Assembly (NCBI GenBank): GCA_021443545.1
Contig: JABUTU010000090.1
Span: 1-34,324 of the forward strand
Origin: Marinilabiliaceae bacterium
GTDB taxonomy: Bacteria; Bacteroidota; Bacteroidia; Bacteroidales; Marinilabiliaceae
Direction: 5' to 3'
DNA: 34,324 nucleotides
A program made the position numbers and the translations under genes. The notes under the pieces are model-generated. The model did no database searches. It had not been told where the DNA came from and saw nothing but the letters and a program-made list of their open reading frames with translations. Shown here one piece after another: positions 1 to 7,485 of the stretch. Every line of letters starts with the position of its first letter. Positions within the stretch are counted from its first letter, which is position 1.

Positions 1-479
1 TCAATTGAAATCTGCCGTTTGAAACTCTCTTCTAATGAGATTATTGTTTCGGTTGATGCTATGCCATCTATTGTCTGCAACTTATCATGCAGAATATATT
101 TCATATGTTCATTACTCTTTGCGTATATTTTTATAAATATCGCATATTGACCAGTGGTGTAGTGACACTCAACAATCTGAGGTATCTTCTTCATTTCGGC
201 AACTACATCATCGAAGTATTTAGAATCTTTCAGGAATATTCCTATGTATGCGCAAGTCTGATAACCTATTTTATTAGGATTGATGATGAATTCTGACCCT
301 TTGATAATTCCTAATTGAGTTAAACGTTGCACGCGTTGATGAATGGCGGCACCAGATACGTTGCACTCTCGTGCTACCTCAAGAAAAGGGATTCTTGCGT
401 TCTCCATAATCATACGGAGAATCTTTCTGTCCAACTCGTCAGTTTGAGAATACGCGTCGAAATTGTTGTTTTCAGACAT
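1..479 (-). CDS. Lrp/AsnC family transcriptional regulator (3' end cut by window edge)
   Basis: The reverse strand reads from ATG at 479 to the window edge, giving 159 residues without a stop. Residues about 14-63 form the AsnC-type winged helix-turn-helix: the segment starts TDELDRKILRMI and continues through VSGAAIHQRVQRL. The rest is a RAM/AsnC ligand-binding domain with an IGIFLKD strand and a VVECHYTTGQ-like turn (here IVECHYTTGQYAIF). Family members are about 150-165 residues, so only a few C-terminal residues should be missing. Lrp-type proteins form octamers or similar assemblies and sense amino acids. The ligand here cannot be read from sequence. A Bacteroides-type promoter and palindromes lie upstream, suggesting autoregulation (inference). 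Confidence 0.93.
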   Translation of the reverse strand, partial: MSENNNFDAYSQTDELDRKILRMIMENARIPFLEVARECNVSGAAIHQRVQRLTQLGIIKGSEFIINPNKIGYQTCAYIGIFLKDSKYFDDVVAEMKKIPQIVECHYTTGQYAIFIKIYAKSNEHMKYILHDKLQTIDGIASTETIISLEESFKRQISI

Positions 480-538
480 TATATTGTAAATTATTACTTA
501 ATAAATCAGTAAAGATTGCTTTAACTATGCTCTGTATG

Positions 539-592
539 CAATGTTACATTGTCTATTTTTTGCAATGTTAACAATCTTAGCTTTAAGATTGT
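539..592. promoter_or_regulatory. Palindromic putative operator region upstream of the Lrp-type gene
   Basis: A perfect 9-base inverted repeat (ACAATCTTA, loop GCTT, TAAGATTGT) spans 571-592, just inside the predicted transcript start. A second perfect palindrome, CAATGT-T-ACATTG, spans 539-551. The octamer CAATGTTA occurs at 539-546 and again at 563-570, 24 bases apart, which is about two helical turns. Lrp-family regulators typically bind several phased imperfect palindromes and repress themselves. Assigning these sites to this Lrp is inference. The 571-592 repeat could also form an RNA hairpin. Confidence 0.45.
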
Positions 593-594
593 AG

Positions 595-630
595 CAAAGG
601 TATGAATTATTTTAATATTTCGTCCAAGAA
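595..630 (-). promoter_or_regulatory. Promoter of the Lrp-type gene
   Basis: On the minus strand TACCTTTG (602-595) matches the Bacteroides -7 box TAnnTTTG. A TTGG (630-627, one base off TTTG) lies about 21-23 bases upstream. Transcription would begin near 588, leaving a leader of about 110 bases before the ATG at 479, which contains the palindromes noted separately. Confidence 0.6.
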
Positions 631-717
631 TACATCAATTGTATAGAATGTAGTGGCCAATTGGGCAAGAGATGAGCCATTTTATTGGTATTAATGTATG
701 TTGCCCCCTAGAAAATA

Positions 718-743
718 AGAGTGCCAAAGATTTTTGGCACTCT
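718..743 (-). terminator. Intrinsic terminator after the TlpA-like pseudogene
   Basis: A perfect 11-base stem AGAGTGCCAAA / TTTGGCACTCT with a 4-base loop lies just past the stop codon at 761 of the minus-strand reading frame. On the minus strand it is followed by a T-rich stretch (TTATTTTC). It is largely symmetric and may also act on the plus strand. Confidence 0.75.
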
Positions 744-760
744 TATAATATAGTCAACAA

Positions 761-1130
761 TTACTCGCCTAATGCTTTTTGAAGAGCTTCGCTTAACTCC
801 ATTGGGTTTAAGCCTACTGACTTGTAGCTTAAGTTTCCGTTTTCGTCGTAAATAGCGTATGTTGGAACGCCATTAGATTCCCATATTTTGCTTACGTATT
901 CAGCCTGTTCATTAGAAATTAAATAGTGTTCTCCAGGAATTGTCTGAAGCATTTCCAGTGTGATTCAATCTTGATTGTTGTCTCGTTCTGCTTGAAGTCG
1001 ACCTGAAGAATTTTGCTTGACCAACCTACGTTCTCGATAAAGCATGATGGGTTCTGCCATGTTACAGTCTTTGTGCCACGATGTGTATGGAGCAAAGAAT
1101 CAACCCAATCAATAGTAATTTTGTTTTCAT
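761..1130 (-). pseudogene. Remnant of a secreted TlpA/thioredoxin-like gene (frameshift plus internal deletion)
   Basis: Three pieces in different frames together resemble one protein. From ATG at 1130 the minus strand encodes a signal peptide (MKTKLLLIGLILCSIHIVAQ) and then hits TAA at about 1062-1064. One base lost in the A-run near 1070-1074 would explain this, because the next frame continues with KTVTWQNPSCFIENVGWSSK and runs to about 970. The third piece, 761 to about 965, has a thioredoxin C-terminal half: PGEHYLISNEQAEYVSKIW, then the cis-proline motif GVPTYAIYDENG. The central domain with the CxxC redox motif is absent, so a large internal deletion must have joined the ends out of frame. 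The promoter and terminator are still intact. No functional redox protein can be made from it. That the pieces once were one gene is inference from order, strand and family layout. Confidence 0.75.
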
Positions 1131-1149
1131 GATAAATATTGTTTGAAGT

Positions 1150-1180
1150 TTTGATTAAGTCAAAATTAGTGTTATTTTTG
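1150..1180 (+). promoter_or_regulatory. Promoter of the M64 peptidase gene
   Basis: The plus strand has TTTG (1150-1153), a 19-base spacer and TATTTTTG (1173-1180), matching the Bacteroides consensus. A transcript starting near 1186 would reach the ATG at 1213 after about 27 bases. This argues against the upstream in-frame ATG at 1183, which would sit at or before the transcript start. Confidence 0.65.
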
Positions 1181-1192
1181 ATATGGTACAAA
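1161..1192 (-). promoter_or_regulatory. Promoter of the TlpA-like pseudogene
   Basis: The minus strand carries TTTG (1192-1189), a 20-base spacer and TAATTTTG (1168-1161), an exact match to the Bacteroides -33/-7 consensus. The start would fall near 1155, about 25 bases before the ATG at 1130. It is interleaved with the opposing promoter of the M64 peptidase gene. Confidence 0.7.
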
Positions 1193-1212
1193 CGTTATTT
1201 TATTATCTTGTA

Positions 1213-2469
1213 ATGAAAGACCTAAAATATTTATTATTGTTTGTTTTTATGTTTGCTTGTGATGTGTTTGTTATGGGCAAAGGAGTAAGTGAAATGTTTC
1301 AGGATGCCACATTGCGAGTTGATATAGTATTTAAAGGTGAAACGTCCAAAGAGAATGTGAGTGTAGCAGGTATTTACAGGAATGAGGGATGGACTGGGAA
1401 AGTCATAAAAGAAGTATCAGACGAAAGTATTCAGAAAGGGGATTTTCTCTATTCATTAGTAGATTGTGCGACGTCTGATATTATTTGGCGAGATGGTTTT
1501 TGTACATTGTATGATGAGTATCTGCATAGTGAGTGGAAAAGTAAGCGTCCGAGAGCTTTTGAGCATAGTATACTAATGCCTATGCCAAGAAAGAAATCTG
1601 TTTTAATATTATACAATCGAAATTGGGACGGAGATAATGTAGAGATTCTTAGAGATACGATTGATGTTCTTAGAGTTGCCTCTTGTACGACAAACCTCAA
1701 TCCGAATGTGAAAGTACTTAAAAATTCAGGTAATCCGAAAGAGAACCTTGATATACTGATATTAGCGGATGCATATACAGCGTCGGAGCAGGGTAAATTT
1801 GATAAAGTTGCAGCTGATTTGTCAAATAGGTGGTTAAATAGGAGTCCGTGGAATAGGTTTAAAAACAATATATCGGTAAGAACCGCATTTATAGCATCGG
1901 ATACCAATTCTGTTGGGGATGAGAGAGATACTGTAAATATTAAGCATACGGTATTAGGCAGTCGTTTTGGATGGCTTGACTCAGACAGGTATTTGATAAA
2001 TAATTCAATATTTAAGCAAATGGATTATATTGGCACAATACCGGCAGATATTATTGTTGTTGCAGTTAATACGAGAGAATATGGTGGAGGTGGAGTATAT
2101 AATGAGATAACAACAATTTCGGCAGATCATCCGTCAGCGCTTGAGTTGATACTACATGAAGCTGGTCACTCATTTGTTGGGCTTGCAGATGAGTATTTCT
2201 GCGACTATGAGGATATGGAAAATTACTTCAATACATCTATTGAGCCCTGGCAGCCGAATGTAACGACATTAAAAGAGTTTGAAAAGAAATGGAAAAATAG
2301 TTATGAGCAGGGGACGACTGGATTGCATGAGGGAGCAGCATATCATACGAGGGGGATGTATCGTTCTTCTGAGAACTGTTTAATGAGAGAATTGTCTGTT
2401 CCCTTTTGTAAAGTATGCGAAGGGGAGTTAGAGAAGAGTATCGAAGAGTATATTGTAAGTAATAAGTAG
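1213..2469 (+). CDS. Secreted peptidase of family M64 (IgA peptidase type)
   Basis: This 418-residue protein is a predicted exported zinc metallopeptidase. A hydrophobic signal segment (KYLLLFVFMFACDVFVM) follows the chosen ATG. The zinc site is HEAGHSFVGLADEY, with H315, E316 and H319 in the HExxH motif and D326 in the usual third-ligand position of M64 enzymes. The first 130 residues resemble the beta-rich M64 N-terminal domain, and LDILILADAYTASEQGKF is typical of the start of the catalytic domain. The family's named member cleaves immunoglobulin A, but most Bacteroidota members have unknown substrates. The ATG at 1213 is preferred over 1183 because it begins the signal peptide and lies downstream of the predicted promoter. 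A lipoprotein cleavage at FAC-D is possible but weak. Confidence 0.88.
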   Translation: MKDLKYLLLFVFMFACDVFVMGKGVSEMFQDATLRVDIVFKGETSKENVSVAGIYRNEGWTGKVIKEVSDESIQKGDFLYSLVDCATSDIIWRDGFCTLYDEYLHSEWKSKRPRAFEHSILMPMPRKKSVLILYNRNWDGDNVEILRDTIDVLRVASCTTNLNPNVKVLKNSGNPKENLDILILADAYTASEQGKFDKVAADLSNRWLNRSPWNRFKNNISVRTAFIASDTNSVGDERDTVNIKHTVLGSRFGWLDSDRYLINNSIFKQMDYIGTIPADIIVVAVNTREYGGGGVYNEITTISADHPSALELILHEAGHSFVGLADEYFCDYEDMENYFNTSIEPWQPNVTTLKEFEKKWKNSYEQGTTGLHEGAAYHTRGMYRSSENCLMRELSVPFCKVCEGELEKSIEEYIVSNK

Positions 2470-2495
2470 TCAAAATGTAAAAATTGTTTAAGCGT

Positions 2496-2525
2496 TTTGT
2501 TATTCATCATTATTTAGTAACTTTG
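2496..2525 (+). promoter_or_regulatory. Promoter of fba
   Basis: TTTG (2496-2499), an 18-base spacer and TAACTTTG (2518-2525) fit the Bacteroides consensus, with a slightly short spacer. The leader to the ATG at 2578 would be about 45 bases and A-rich just before the start. Confidence 0.6.
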
Positions 2526-2577
2526 ACATCAGATTCAAAGAAAATTTGACACAAAACATATTTAATAAAACCAAAAA

Positions 2578-3573
2578 ATGGCAACAAGTTACAAAGAGCT
2601 TGGCCTTGTGAACACAAGAGATATGTTCGCAAAGGCTGTTAAGGGTGGCTATGCTATCCCAGCTTTCAACTTCAACACAATGGAGCAAATGCAAGCTATC
2701 GTTATGGCAGCTGTAGAGACAAAGTCACCTGTTATCATGCAGGTTTCAAAGGGTGCTCGCAACTATGCTAACGGTACAATCCTCCGTAACCTTGCAAAGG
2801 GTGCCGTAGAGTATGCAAAGGAGCTCGGTTGTGCAAATCCTCAGATTGTTCTTCACCTTGATCATGGTGATACATTTGAGCTTTGCAAGGATTGTATTGA
2901 CAATGGTTTCTCATCAGTGATGATTGATGGTTCACATCTTCCATATGAGGAGAACGTAGCACTTGCAAAGAAGGTTGTAGATTATGCTCATAAGTTTGAC
3001 GTGACAGTTGAGGCTGAGCTTGGTGTTCTTGCGGGTGTTGAGGATGAAGTTTCAGCAGCTGAGTCGCACTACACAAAGCCAGAAGAGGTAATCGACTTTG
3101 CTACACGCACAGGTTGTGATTCTCTTGCAATCTCGATAGGAACATCACATGGTGCTCATAAGTTTACTCCTGAGCAGTGTACACTTGTTAATGGTGTTCT
3201 TGTACCACCACCATTGGCATTTGACGTACTTGCTGAGATTGAGAAGAAGCTCCCAGGTTTCCCTATCGTTCTTCATGGCTCATCATCAGTACCACAAGAG
3301 GAAGTTGCTACAATCAACAAGTTCGGTGGTAAGCTCGATGCTGCAATTGGTATTCCAGAGGAGCAACTCCGCCAGGCATCGCAGTCAGCAGTTTGCAAGA
3401 TTAACATCGACTCGGATTCACGTCTCGCTATGACAGCAGCAATTCGTCAATACATGGCTGAGAATCCATCTCACTTCGATCCACGTCAGTACCTCAAACC
3501 TGCACGTGAGAATATGAAGAAGATGTACATTCACAAGATTGTGAATGTACTCGGTTCAAACGACAAGCTCTAA
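2578..3573 (+). CDS. fba: Class II fructose-bisphosphate aldolase
   Basis: This 331-residue enzyme reversibly splits fructose 1,6-bisphosphate into dihydroxyacetone phosphate and glyceraldehyde 3-phosphate in glycolysis and gluconeogenesis. The class II hallmarks are present. LHLDHGD holds the proton donor D95 and zinc ligand H96. EAELG (around 145-149) and GTSHGAHKF (H191) carry further metal-site residues, and VLHGSSS (H233) ends the set. Residue roles are by family analogy. Codon choice looks strongly biased (many AAG, GGT, CTT and CTC codons) compared with neighbours such as the M64 peptidase, as expected for a highly expressed glycolytic gene. It is monocistronic, with its own promoter and a strong terminator. 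Confidence 0.97.
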   Translation: MATSYKELGLVNTRDMFAKAVKGGYAIPAFNFNTMEQMQAIVMAAVETKSPVIMQVSKGARNYANGTILRNLAKGAVEYAKELGCANPQIVLHLDHGDTFELCKDCIDNGFSSVMIDGSHLPYEENVALAKKVVDYAHKFDVTVEAELGVLAGVEDEVSAAESHYTKPEEVIDFATRTGCDSLAISIGTSHGAHKFTPEQCTLVNGVLVPPPLAFDVLAEIEKKLPGFPIVLHGSSSVPQEEVATINKFGGKLDAAIGIPEEQLRQASQSAVCKINIDSDSRLAMTAAIRQYMAENPSHFDPRQYLKPARENMKKMYIHKIVNVLGSNDKL

Positions 3574-3594
3574 TATAGAGAGAATTACAAAAGA

Positions 3595-3629
3595 AGAGAG
3601 GTTGTGGCGTCACGACCTCTCTTTTTTTT
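3595..3629 (+). terminator. Strong terminator between fba and the MscS gene
   Basis: A 12-base stem (AGAGAGGTTGTG / CACGACCTCTCT, one G-U pair) with a 4-base loop is followed by eight T residues on the plus strand. The convergent MscS gene ends 43 bases further on. The minus-strand reading is followed by TCTTTTG, so it may work in both directions. Confidence 0.9.
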
Positions 3630-3671
3630 ATTGGTATTTGACAGTTGGGATGATAGTCAACTGTGGCGTAA

Positions 3672-4739
3672 TCAGTTCTTTTTGAACATCTCGATTGTCT
3701 GGGTAGGGAATGCGAAAGAGAGTTCGTTCTCGTTAAATCTCTTCAGTATCTCCATATTGATTTTACTTTGAGTTCCGTAATAATCAGCCTCGTTCCTGAT
3801 GTAGTAAACCAATAAGATACCAAGTGAGAAGTCACCGTATGTAGTAAAGTATGCGTGAGCGGGAAGGTCCTCGCGGGCAGTATCTTGTTCGGCATTAGCA
3901 ATATCCTCCAGTATCTTTATGGCTAATTCCATCTTCTCAGGTGTCGTATCATATGTAAGCCCCAATTCAAGTTTTATTTTCTTTGCAGATGCGCGCGTAA
4001 CGTTCTCAACTATGGAGTCGGTCGCCTTGCTATTAGGGATGATAACTTCGGTGCCATCCAGAGTCTTAAGACGGAAAGATCGCATGCCGATATCAGATAC
4101 GTTGCCATCAAAGCCATTTAAGCGGATGCGGTCGCCAAGTTGAAAAGGACGATCGGTGAAGATGGTGAATCCTCCAAAGAAATTGGAAACGGAGTCTTGA
4201 GCTGCCATAGCTAAAGCTAAACCGCCGATACCGAGACCCGCTAACATCGCAGATACATCATATCCGACATTGTTCAAAGCGACTATAAGACCTATAATCC
4301 ATATAGCCCATGTCACGCACCTTTTAAGAATAGGAAATAATTGATCGTCTAAGTCACTGTTAGTTTTTTTCGTTAAAGGTAGAATGTACTCATCGAGCAG
4401 TGCCCCAATGATACGTGATAGGAACCAAGTGACATTGATGGTGATAAGGGCGGTGTATATTTTTGATATCCATTCTTGTGCACTATCATTCAGAGTTAAC
4501 TTGTTTAGACCTACGTAGAATCCAATCAATATGATGGCAAATAACATAGGCTTTTTAATGGCGTTAATCAGGATATCATCCAAACGTGTATTCGTTTTGG
4601 AAGTTATAGCTAAGACGAATTTGCCTATAAACCAGTAGATAATTTTACTTAGTAATATGCTGCCGATAATCCATGTGGCAGCCAAAAACCACTGAGAAAG
4701 AGAACTGCCCATAAAGGCATCTGATAAATCAAGGAACAT
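3672..4739 (-). CDS. MscS-family mechanosensitive ion channel
   Basis: This 355-residue inner-membrane protein should release solutes during osmotic downshock. Four hydrophobic segments precede the pore helix: around 17-45, 52-68, 92-112 and 137-155. The pore-lining TM3 is clear (LGIGGLALAMAAQDSVSNFF), with the Gly/Ala packing pattern of MscS. It is followed by the beta domain (FTIFTDRPFQLGDRI, then GTEVIIPNSK) and a C-terminal alpha/beta domain. It is longer than E. coli MscS (286 residues) because of extra N-terminal helices, as in many Bacteroidota homologues. It is convergent with fba and divergent from the pseudouridine synthase gene. No clear -7 box was found for it. Confidence 0.93.
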   Translation of the reverse strand: MFLDLSDAFMGSSLSQWFLAATWIIGSILLSKIIYWFIGKFVLAITSKTNTRLDDILINAIKKPMLFAIILIGFYVGLNKLTLNDSAQEWISKIYTALITINVTWFLSRIIGALLDEYILPLTKKTNSDLDDQLFPILKRCVTWAIWIIGLIVALNNVGYDVSAMLAGLGIGGLALAMAAQDSVSNFFGGFTIFTDRPFQLGDRIRLNGFDGNVSDIGMRSFRLKTLDGTEVIIPNSKATDSIVENVTRASAKKIKLELGLTYDTTPEKMELAIKILEDIANAEQDTAREDLPAHAYFTTYGDFSLGILLVYYIRNEADYYGTQSKINMEILKRFNENELSFAFPTQTIEMFKKN

Positions 4740-4752
4740 TTTATTCTTTTGT

Positions 4753-4785
4753 TTTGTTAGATATGCAATGTTATTTTTAACTTTG
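4753..4785 (+). promoter_or_regulatory. Promoter of the RluA-family gene
   Basis: TTTG (4753-4756), a 21-base spacer and TAACTTTG (4778-4785) match the Bacteroides consensus. Transcription would start near 4791, about 60 bases before the ATG at 4853. Confidence 0.6.
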
Positions 4786-4852
4786 TGTATAGCCGATTGT
4801 TGATATTGTTTTTACGCAGAAGAACGAAAAAGGTTTGTTAAGAAAAGGAGAG

Positions 4853-5569
4853 ATGAGACCAAAAAGAGCAAAACAAGATATAGCGGAAGCTGATCCTTCG
4901 TTGCTTCATATAGTTTATGAGGATTCTGATGTTATTGTTATTGATAAACCTACAGGCTTGTGTACCATAGCAGTTCCAGGGCATCCAGAGATTCCTACGG
5001 CTTATCATTTAGTAGATCAATATGTCAAGATAGCTGGAGGTAAGAGGACAAGAATATGGATAGTTCATAGACTTGACAGAGATACCTCAGGCTTACTTTT
5101 GTTTGCAAAGAATAGAGAGTCGCAGGATGTGCTACGTCATAATTGGAATGATATGGTTGAAGACCGTAGGTATATTGCGGTAGCAGAGGGGATAATAAAA
5201 CCACAGCAGGGAACATATTCGAGTTATCTTTATGAAGACCCGGTATTGAGGCGAGTTCATTCGTCAAATCATCCTGATGCAAAATGGGCTGTGACACACT
5301 ATTATGTATGTGAGACTGGGAATAACTACTCGTTGGTTGAATTGGATTTGGAGACAGGCCGTAAGAATCAGATAAGGGTGCATCTATCGGAGCATGGACA
5401 TCCAGTGACAGGAGACTACCGTTATTGTGCAGAGAATAATCCGATACGGCGAATGGCGCTACATGCCTTTTGTCTGACATTTCATCATCCCAAGACAGGT
5501 GAGGTGATAGACCTCCAAACGGCCATTCCTTCTGACTTTCTGAAGGTTGTAAGGGAATGTAAGAAGTAG
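4853..5569 (+). CDS. RluA-family RNA pseudouridine synthase
   Basis: This enzyme of about 238 residues isomerises specific uridines in rRNA or tRNA. The catalytic motif HRLDRDTSG contains the nucleophilic aspartate (D75 from the chosen ATG). VYEDSDVIVIDKPTGL near the N-terminus and LETGRKNQIRVHLSEHGHP later are further family blocks. There is no N-terminal S4 RNA-binding domain, so it resembles the short RluA/RluC-like forms. The target uridine cannot be assigned. An in-frame TTG at 4835 would add six residues; ATG 4853 is preferred as the conventional start, and AAGGAG precedes it closely. The gene ends 2 bases before the convergent tcdA stop. Confidence 0.93.
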   Translation: MRPKRAKQDIAEADPSLLHIVYEDSDVIVIDKPTGLCTIAVPGHPEIPTAYHLVDQYVKIAGGKRTRIWIVHRLDRDTSGLLLFAKNRESQDVLRHNWNDMVEDRRYIAVAEGIIKPQQGTYSSYLYEDPVLRRVHSSNHPDAKWAVTHYYVCETGNNYSLVELDLETGRKNQIRVHLSEHGHPVTGDYRYCAENNPIRRMALHAFCLTFHHPKTGEVIDLQTAIPSDFLKVVRECKK

Positions 5570-5571
5570 TT

Positions 5572-6351
5572 TTATTGATTTGCAGAGACAATGTCTTGCA
5601 GAATAAGTCCAGACAGAGTAAACCCGAAAATGCCTGTTATGTGAACCATTGAACCATTTATTTTTTTTTTCTCCAAGTCCCAATTGTGTGGAGCAGAGGG
5701 GGCAGACGGCAGAGTATGATTTTTTGGGAGAACAGGGCTATTTGTCAATTTGTTTTCCATTACTTCAGGACTATAGACACATAGAAATCCATGTTGTGGA
5801 ATAGTCTTCTCGCGTTTAAATTTCTTTCGGAGGACCTTGCCTAAAGGGCATCCTTCGACCGACCAGAAGTCGCCTACTCTTATTTTTGTAGAGTCCATTT
5901 TCAATGCCGCACCCATGGACGAGAATAGTTTAGCGTTACTTGCGCATGCGTTAATAATGAGCAAAGCTTTGTTGTTTATGCTATCGATGGCATCTACCAC
6001 ATAGTCGTAATCGTTTAGGTTGAACGAGTTGGCAGACTCTTCATTGTATATTTTTTGTATAGCAACTATTTCAGCATCTGGATTAATATCAAGAAGTCTG
6101 TTTTTAAGTGCTTCAACTTTACTCATACCTACAGTTGCGGAAGTAGCCATCAGCTGTCGGTTTATATTTGTAATGCTAACGCAATCAGAATCAACAATAG
6201 TCAAGTGATGGATGCCTGTACGGACCAGAGCTTCGGCGCACCAGCTACCAACCCCTCCAATGCCAAATATAATGACCCGTTTGGAGAAAACGTCTTGAAG
6301 AGCATCCGCACCCATGATACGTTCGGTGCGGTCGAATATTTCCGAATACAT
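5572..6351 (-). CDS. tcdA: tRNA threonylcarbamoyladenosine dehydratase (TcdA/CsdL, ThiF superfamily)
   Basis: This 259-residue E1-like enzyme uses ATP to cyclise t6A at position 37 of ANN-decoding tRNAs to ct6A. The nucleotide-binding loop is VIIFGIGGVGSWCAEALVR (about 26-44), followed by VDSDCVSITNINRQL, the E1-type Asp/Asn/Arg block that binds ATP. DYVVDAIDSINNKALLI matches the TcdA signature, and the central VGDFWSVEGCPLGKVLRK segment is TcdA-like. No CxxC zinc pairs are present, which separates it from ThiF and MoeB. It starts 3 bases after the antiporter stop, so the two are probably co-transcribed, although no functional link is obvious. It is convergent with the pseudouridine synthase gene. 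Confidence 0.93.
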   Translation of the reverse strand: MYSEIFDRTERIMGADALQDVFSKRVIIFGIGGVGSWCAEALVRTGIHHLTIVDSDCVSITNINRQLMATSATVGMSKVEALKNRLLDINPDAEIVAIQKIYNEESANSFNLNDYDYVVDAIDSINNKALLIINACASNAKLFSSMGAALKMDSTKIRVGDFWSVEGCPLGKVLRKKFKREKTIPQHGFLCVYSPEVMENKLTNSPVLPKNHTLPSAPSAPHNWDLEKKKINGSMVHITGIFGFTLSGLILQDIVSANQ

Positions 6352-6354
6352 ATT

Positions 6355-7305
6355 TCAGTTTGATGCGATTAAGAATGATATGTAGCCGATGCAGACGGCA
6401 AGCATCACAACTCCCTCCCAACGTTCGATTTTGTATTTTGTGAATGAAAAAACCAAGAAGAGAAGCGCTGCTACTATCAAGACTCCTAAGTCGAAAGTGT
6501 TGACGGTGAGTCCCTCGAGCTCTTGTATGACACCGGAAGCACCTATAATCATGAATATATTAAATATATTGCTTCCGATAACATTGCCTATTGCCATTTC
6601 TCCCTCGCCCTTTCTGGCTGCCATAATGCTTGTTGCGAGTTCAGGAGCAGATGTGCCACAACCCACAATAGTAAGACCGATAATTTTCTCGCTCACATCA
6701 AGAGCTTTTGCTATTTCAGATGCAAAGTCTACAAATAAGTCGCTACTATAAATCAGAATAGCCAAACCGACGATTATAAGCGAAATAGCCTTCCAGCTTT
6801 TCATTGGTTTGATATCTTCGGTGTCGACAGGTTCTCCGTTTTTTGCATTTTTTATAGTGATGGCCATATATGCAACAAACAAAGCAAGAAGAATAGCACC
6901 TTCCCACCACGAAAGTTTAGCATCGAGAAGCATAAGCAATAGCAAGACTGAAGCAAAGACTGTAATAGGAATATCTCTTTTTACGGTGCTTTTCTTGACA
7001 CTGAGAGGAGCTATTAAAGCGACGCATCCCACTATTAGCAGATTGTTGAAAATATTGCTTCCGACCACGTTCCCTATAGCGATATCTCCCAATCCGGGAT
7101 TATTACTGGTGGCACTTTCAATGGCAGAACTGAGAGAGACACAAAGTTCAGGCGCAGATGTGCCCATTGCTACGATGGTGAGACCAACGATAAAAGGTTT
7201 AATCTTCATATTGATAGCTATGGCAGATGCGCCTTTAGTCATCCAGTCGGCTCCCAATATAATAAAAGCTAAAGAGACGAATAGCTCGAGTAATAGAATC
7301 AGCAT
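6355..7305 (-). CDS. Calcium/sodium antiporter (CaCA family, YrbG-like)
   Basis: This roughly 316-residue inner-membrane exchanger has the two inverted alpha-repeats of the CaCA family. The first is GLTIVAMGTSAPELCVSLSS with GNVVGSNIFN; the second is GLTIVGCGTSAPELATSIMA with GNVIGSNIFN. About ten hydrophobic segments flank a short cytoplasmic loop (around residues 145-165, with EPVDTEDIKP). Such proteins move Ca2+ outward in exchange for Na+ or H+; the exact ions are not readable. An ATG at 7329 gives eight more residues, but the promoter -7 box (7334-7327) overlaps it, so the ATG at 7305 (MLILLLELFVSLAF) is chosen. It is the first gene of a two-gene unit with tcdA. Confidence 0.92.
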   Translation of the reverse strand: MLILLLELFVSLAFIILGADWMTKGASAIAINMKIKPFIVGLTIVAMGTSAPELCVSLSSAIESATSNNPGLGDIAIGNVVGSNIFNNLLIVGCVALIAPLSVKKSTVKRDIPITVFASVLLLLMLLDAKLSWWEGAILLALFVAYMAITIKNAKNGEPVDTEDIKPMKSWKAISLIIVGLAILIYSSDLFVDFASEIAKALDVSEKIIGLTIVGCGTSAPELATSIMAARKGEGEMAIGNVIGSNIFNIFMIIGASGVIQELEGLTVNTFDLGVLIVAALLFLVFSFTKYKIERWEGVVMLAVCIGYISFLIASN

Positions 7306-7326
7306 AATAGTATAAGTTGATTTCTG

Positions 7327-7334
7327 CAAAATTA
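7327..7334 (-). promoter_or_regulatory. -7 box of the antiporter-tcdA operon
   Basis: TAATTTTG on the minus strand is an exact TAnnTTTG match, with no convincing TTTG 19-21 bases upstream. It overlaps the upstream candidate ATG (7329) and so supports the start codon at 7305. Confidence 0.5.
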
Positions 7335-7373
7335 TATATTATTCTTGGATGATGTGAGTTCTGAATGACTTTG

Positions 7374-7405
7374 TTTGTAAATTATATTTTACCTTTTTAT
7401 CTTTG
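7374..7405 (+). promoter_or_regulatory. Promoter of the GH2-aldo/keto reductase unit
   Basis: TTTG (7374-7377), a 20-base spacer and TATCTTTG (7398-7405) match the Bacteroides consensus exactly. The transcript would start near 7411, leaving about 75 bases of leader to the ATG at 7486. Confidence 0.7.
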
Positions 7406-7485
7406 CTTGTGTAACGGAGTAAGAATCTTCATTTATCTTGGTAAAGATGTTATTATTCTGCTTATTAGAGTTTATTATATTTAAT

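Noticed and set aside
1183-1212. Upstream ATG (1183) for the M64 peptidase
   Set aside because: It lies at the predicted transcription start and adds residues before a signal peptide that begins at 1213.
1449-1907. Antisense open frame of 152 codons inside the M64 peptidase gene
   Set aside because: It lies wholly opposite a well-supported gene, has no recognisable motif and no promoter, and looks like a shadow frame.
2768-3076. Antisense open frame inside fba, rich in His and Gln
   Set aside because: The strong codon bias of fba explains the open complementary frame; the composition is not protein-like.
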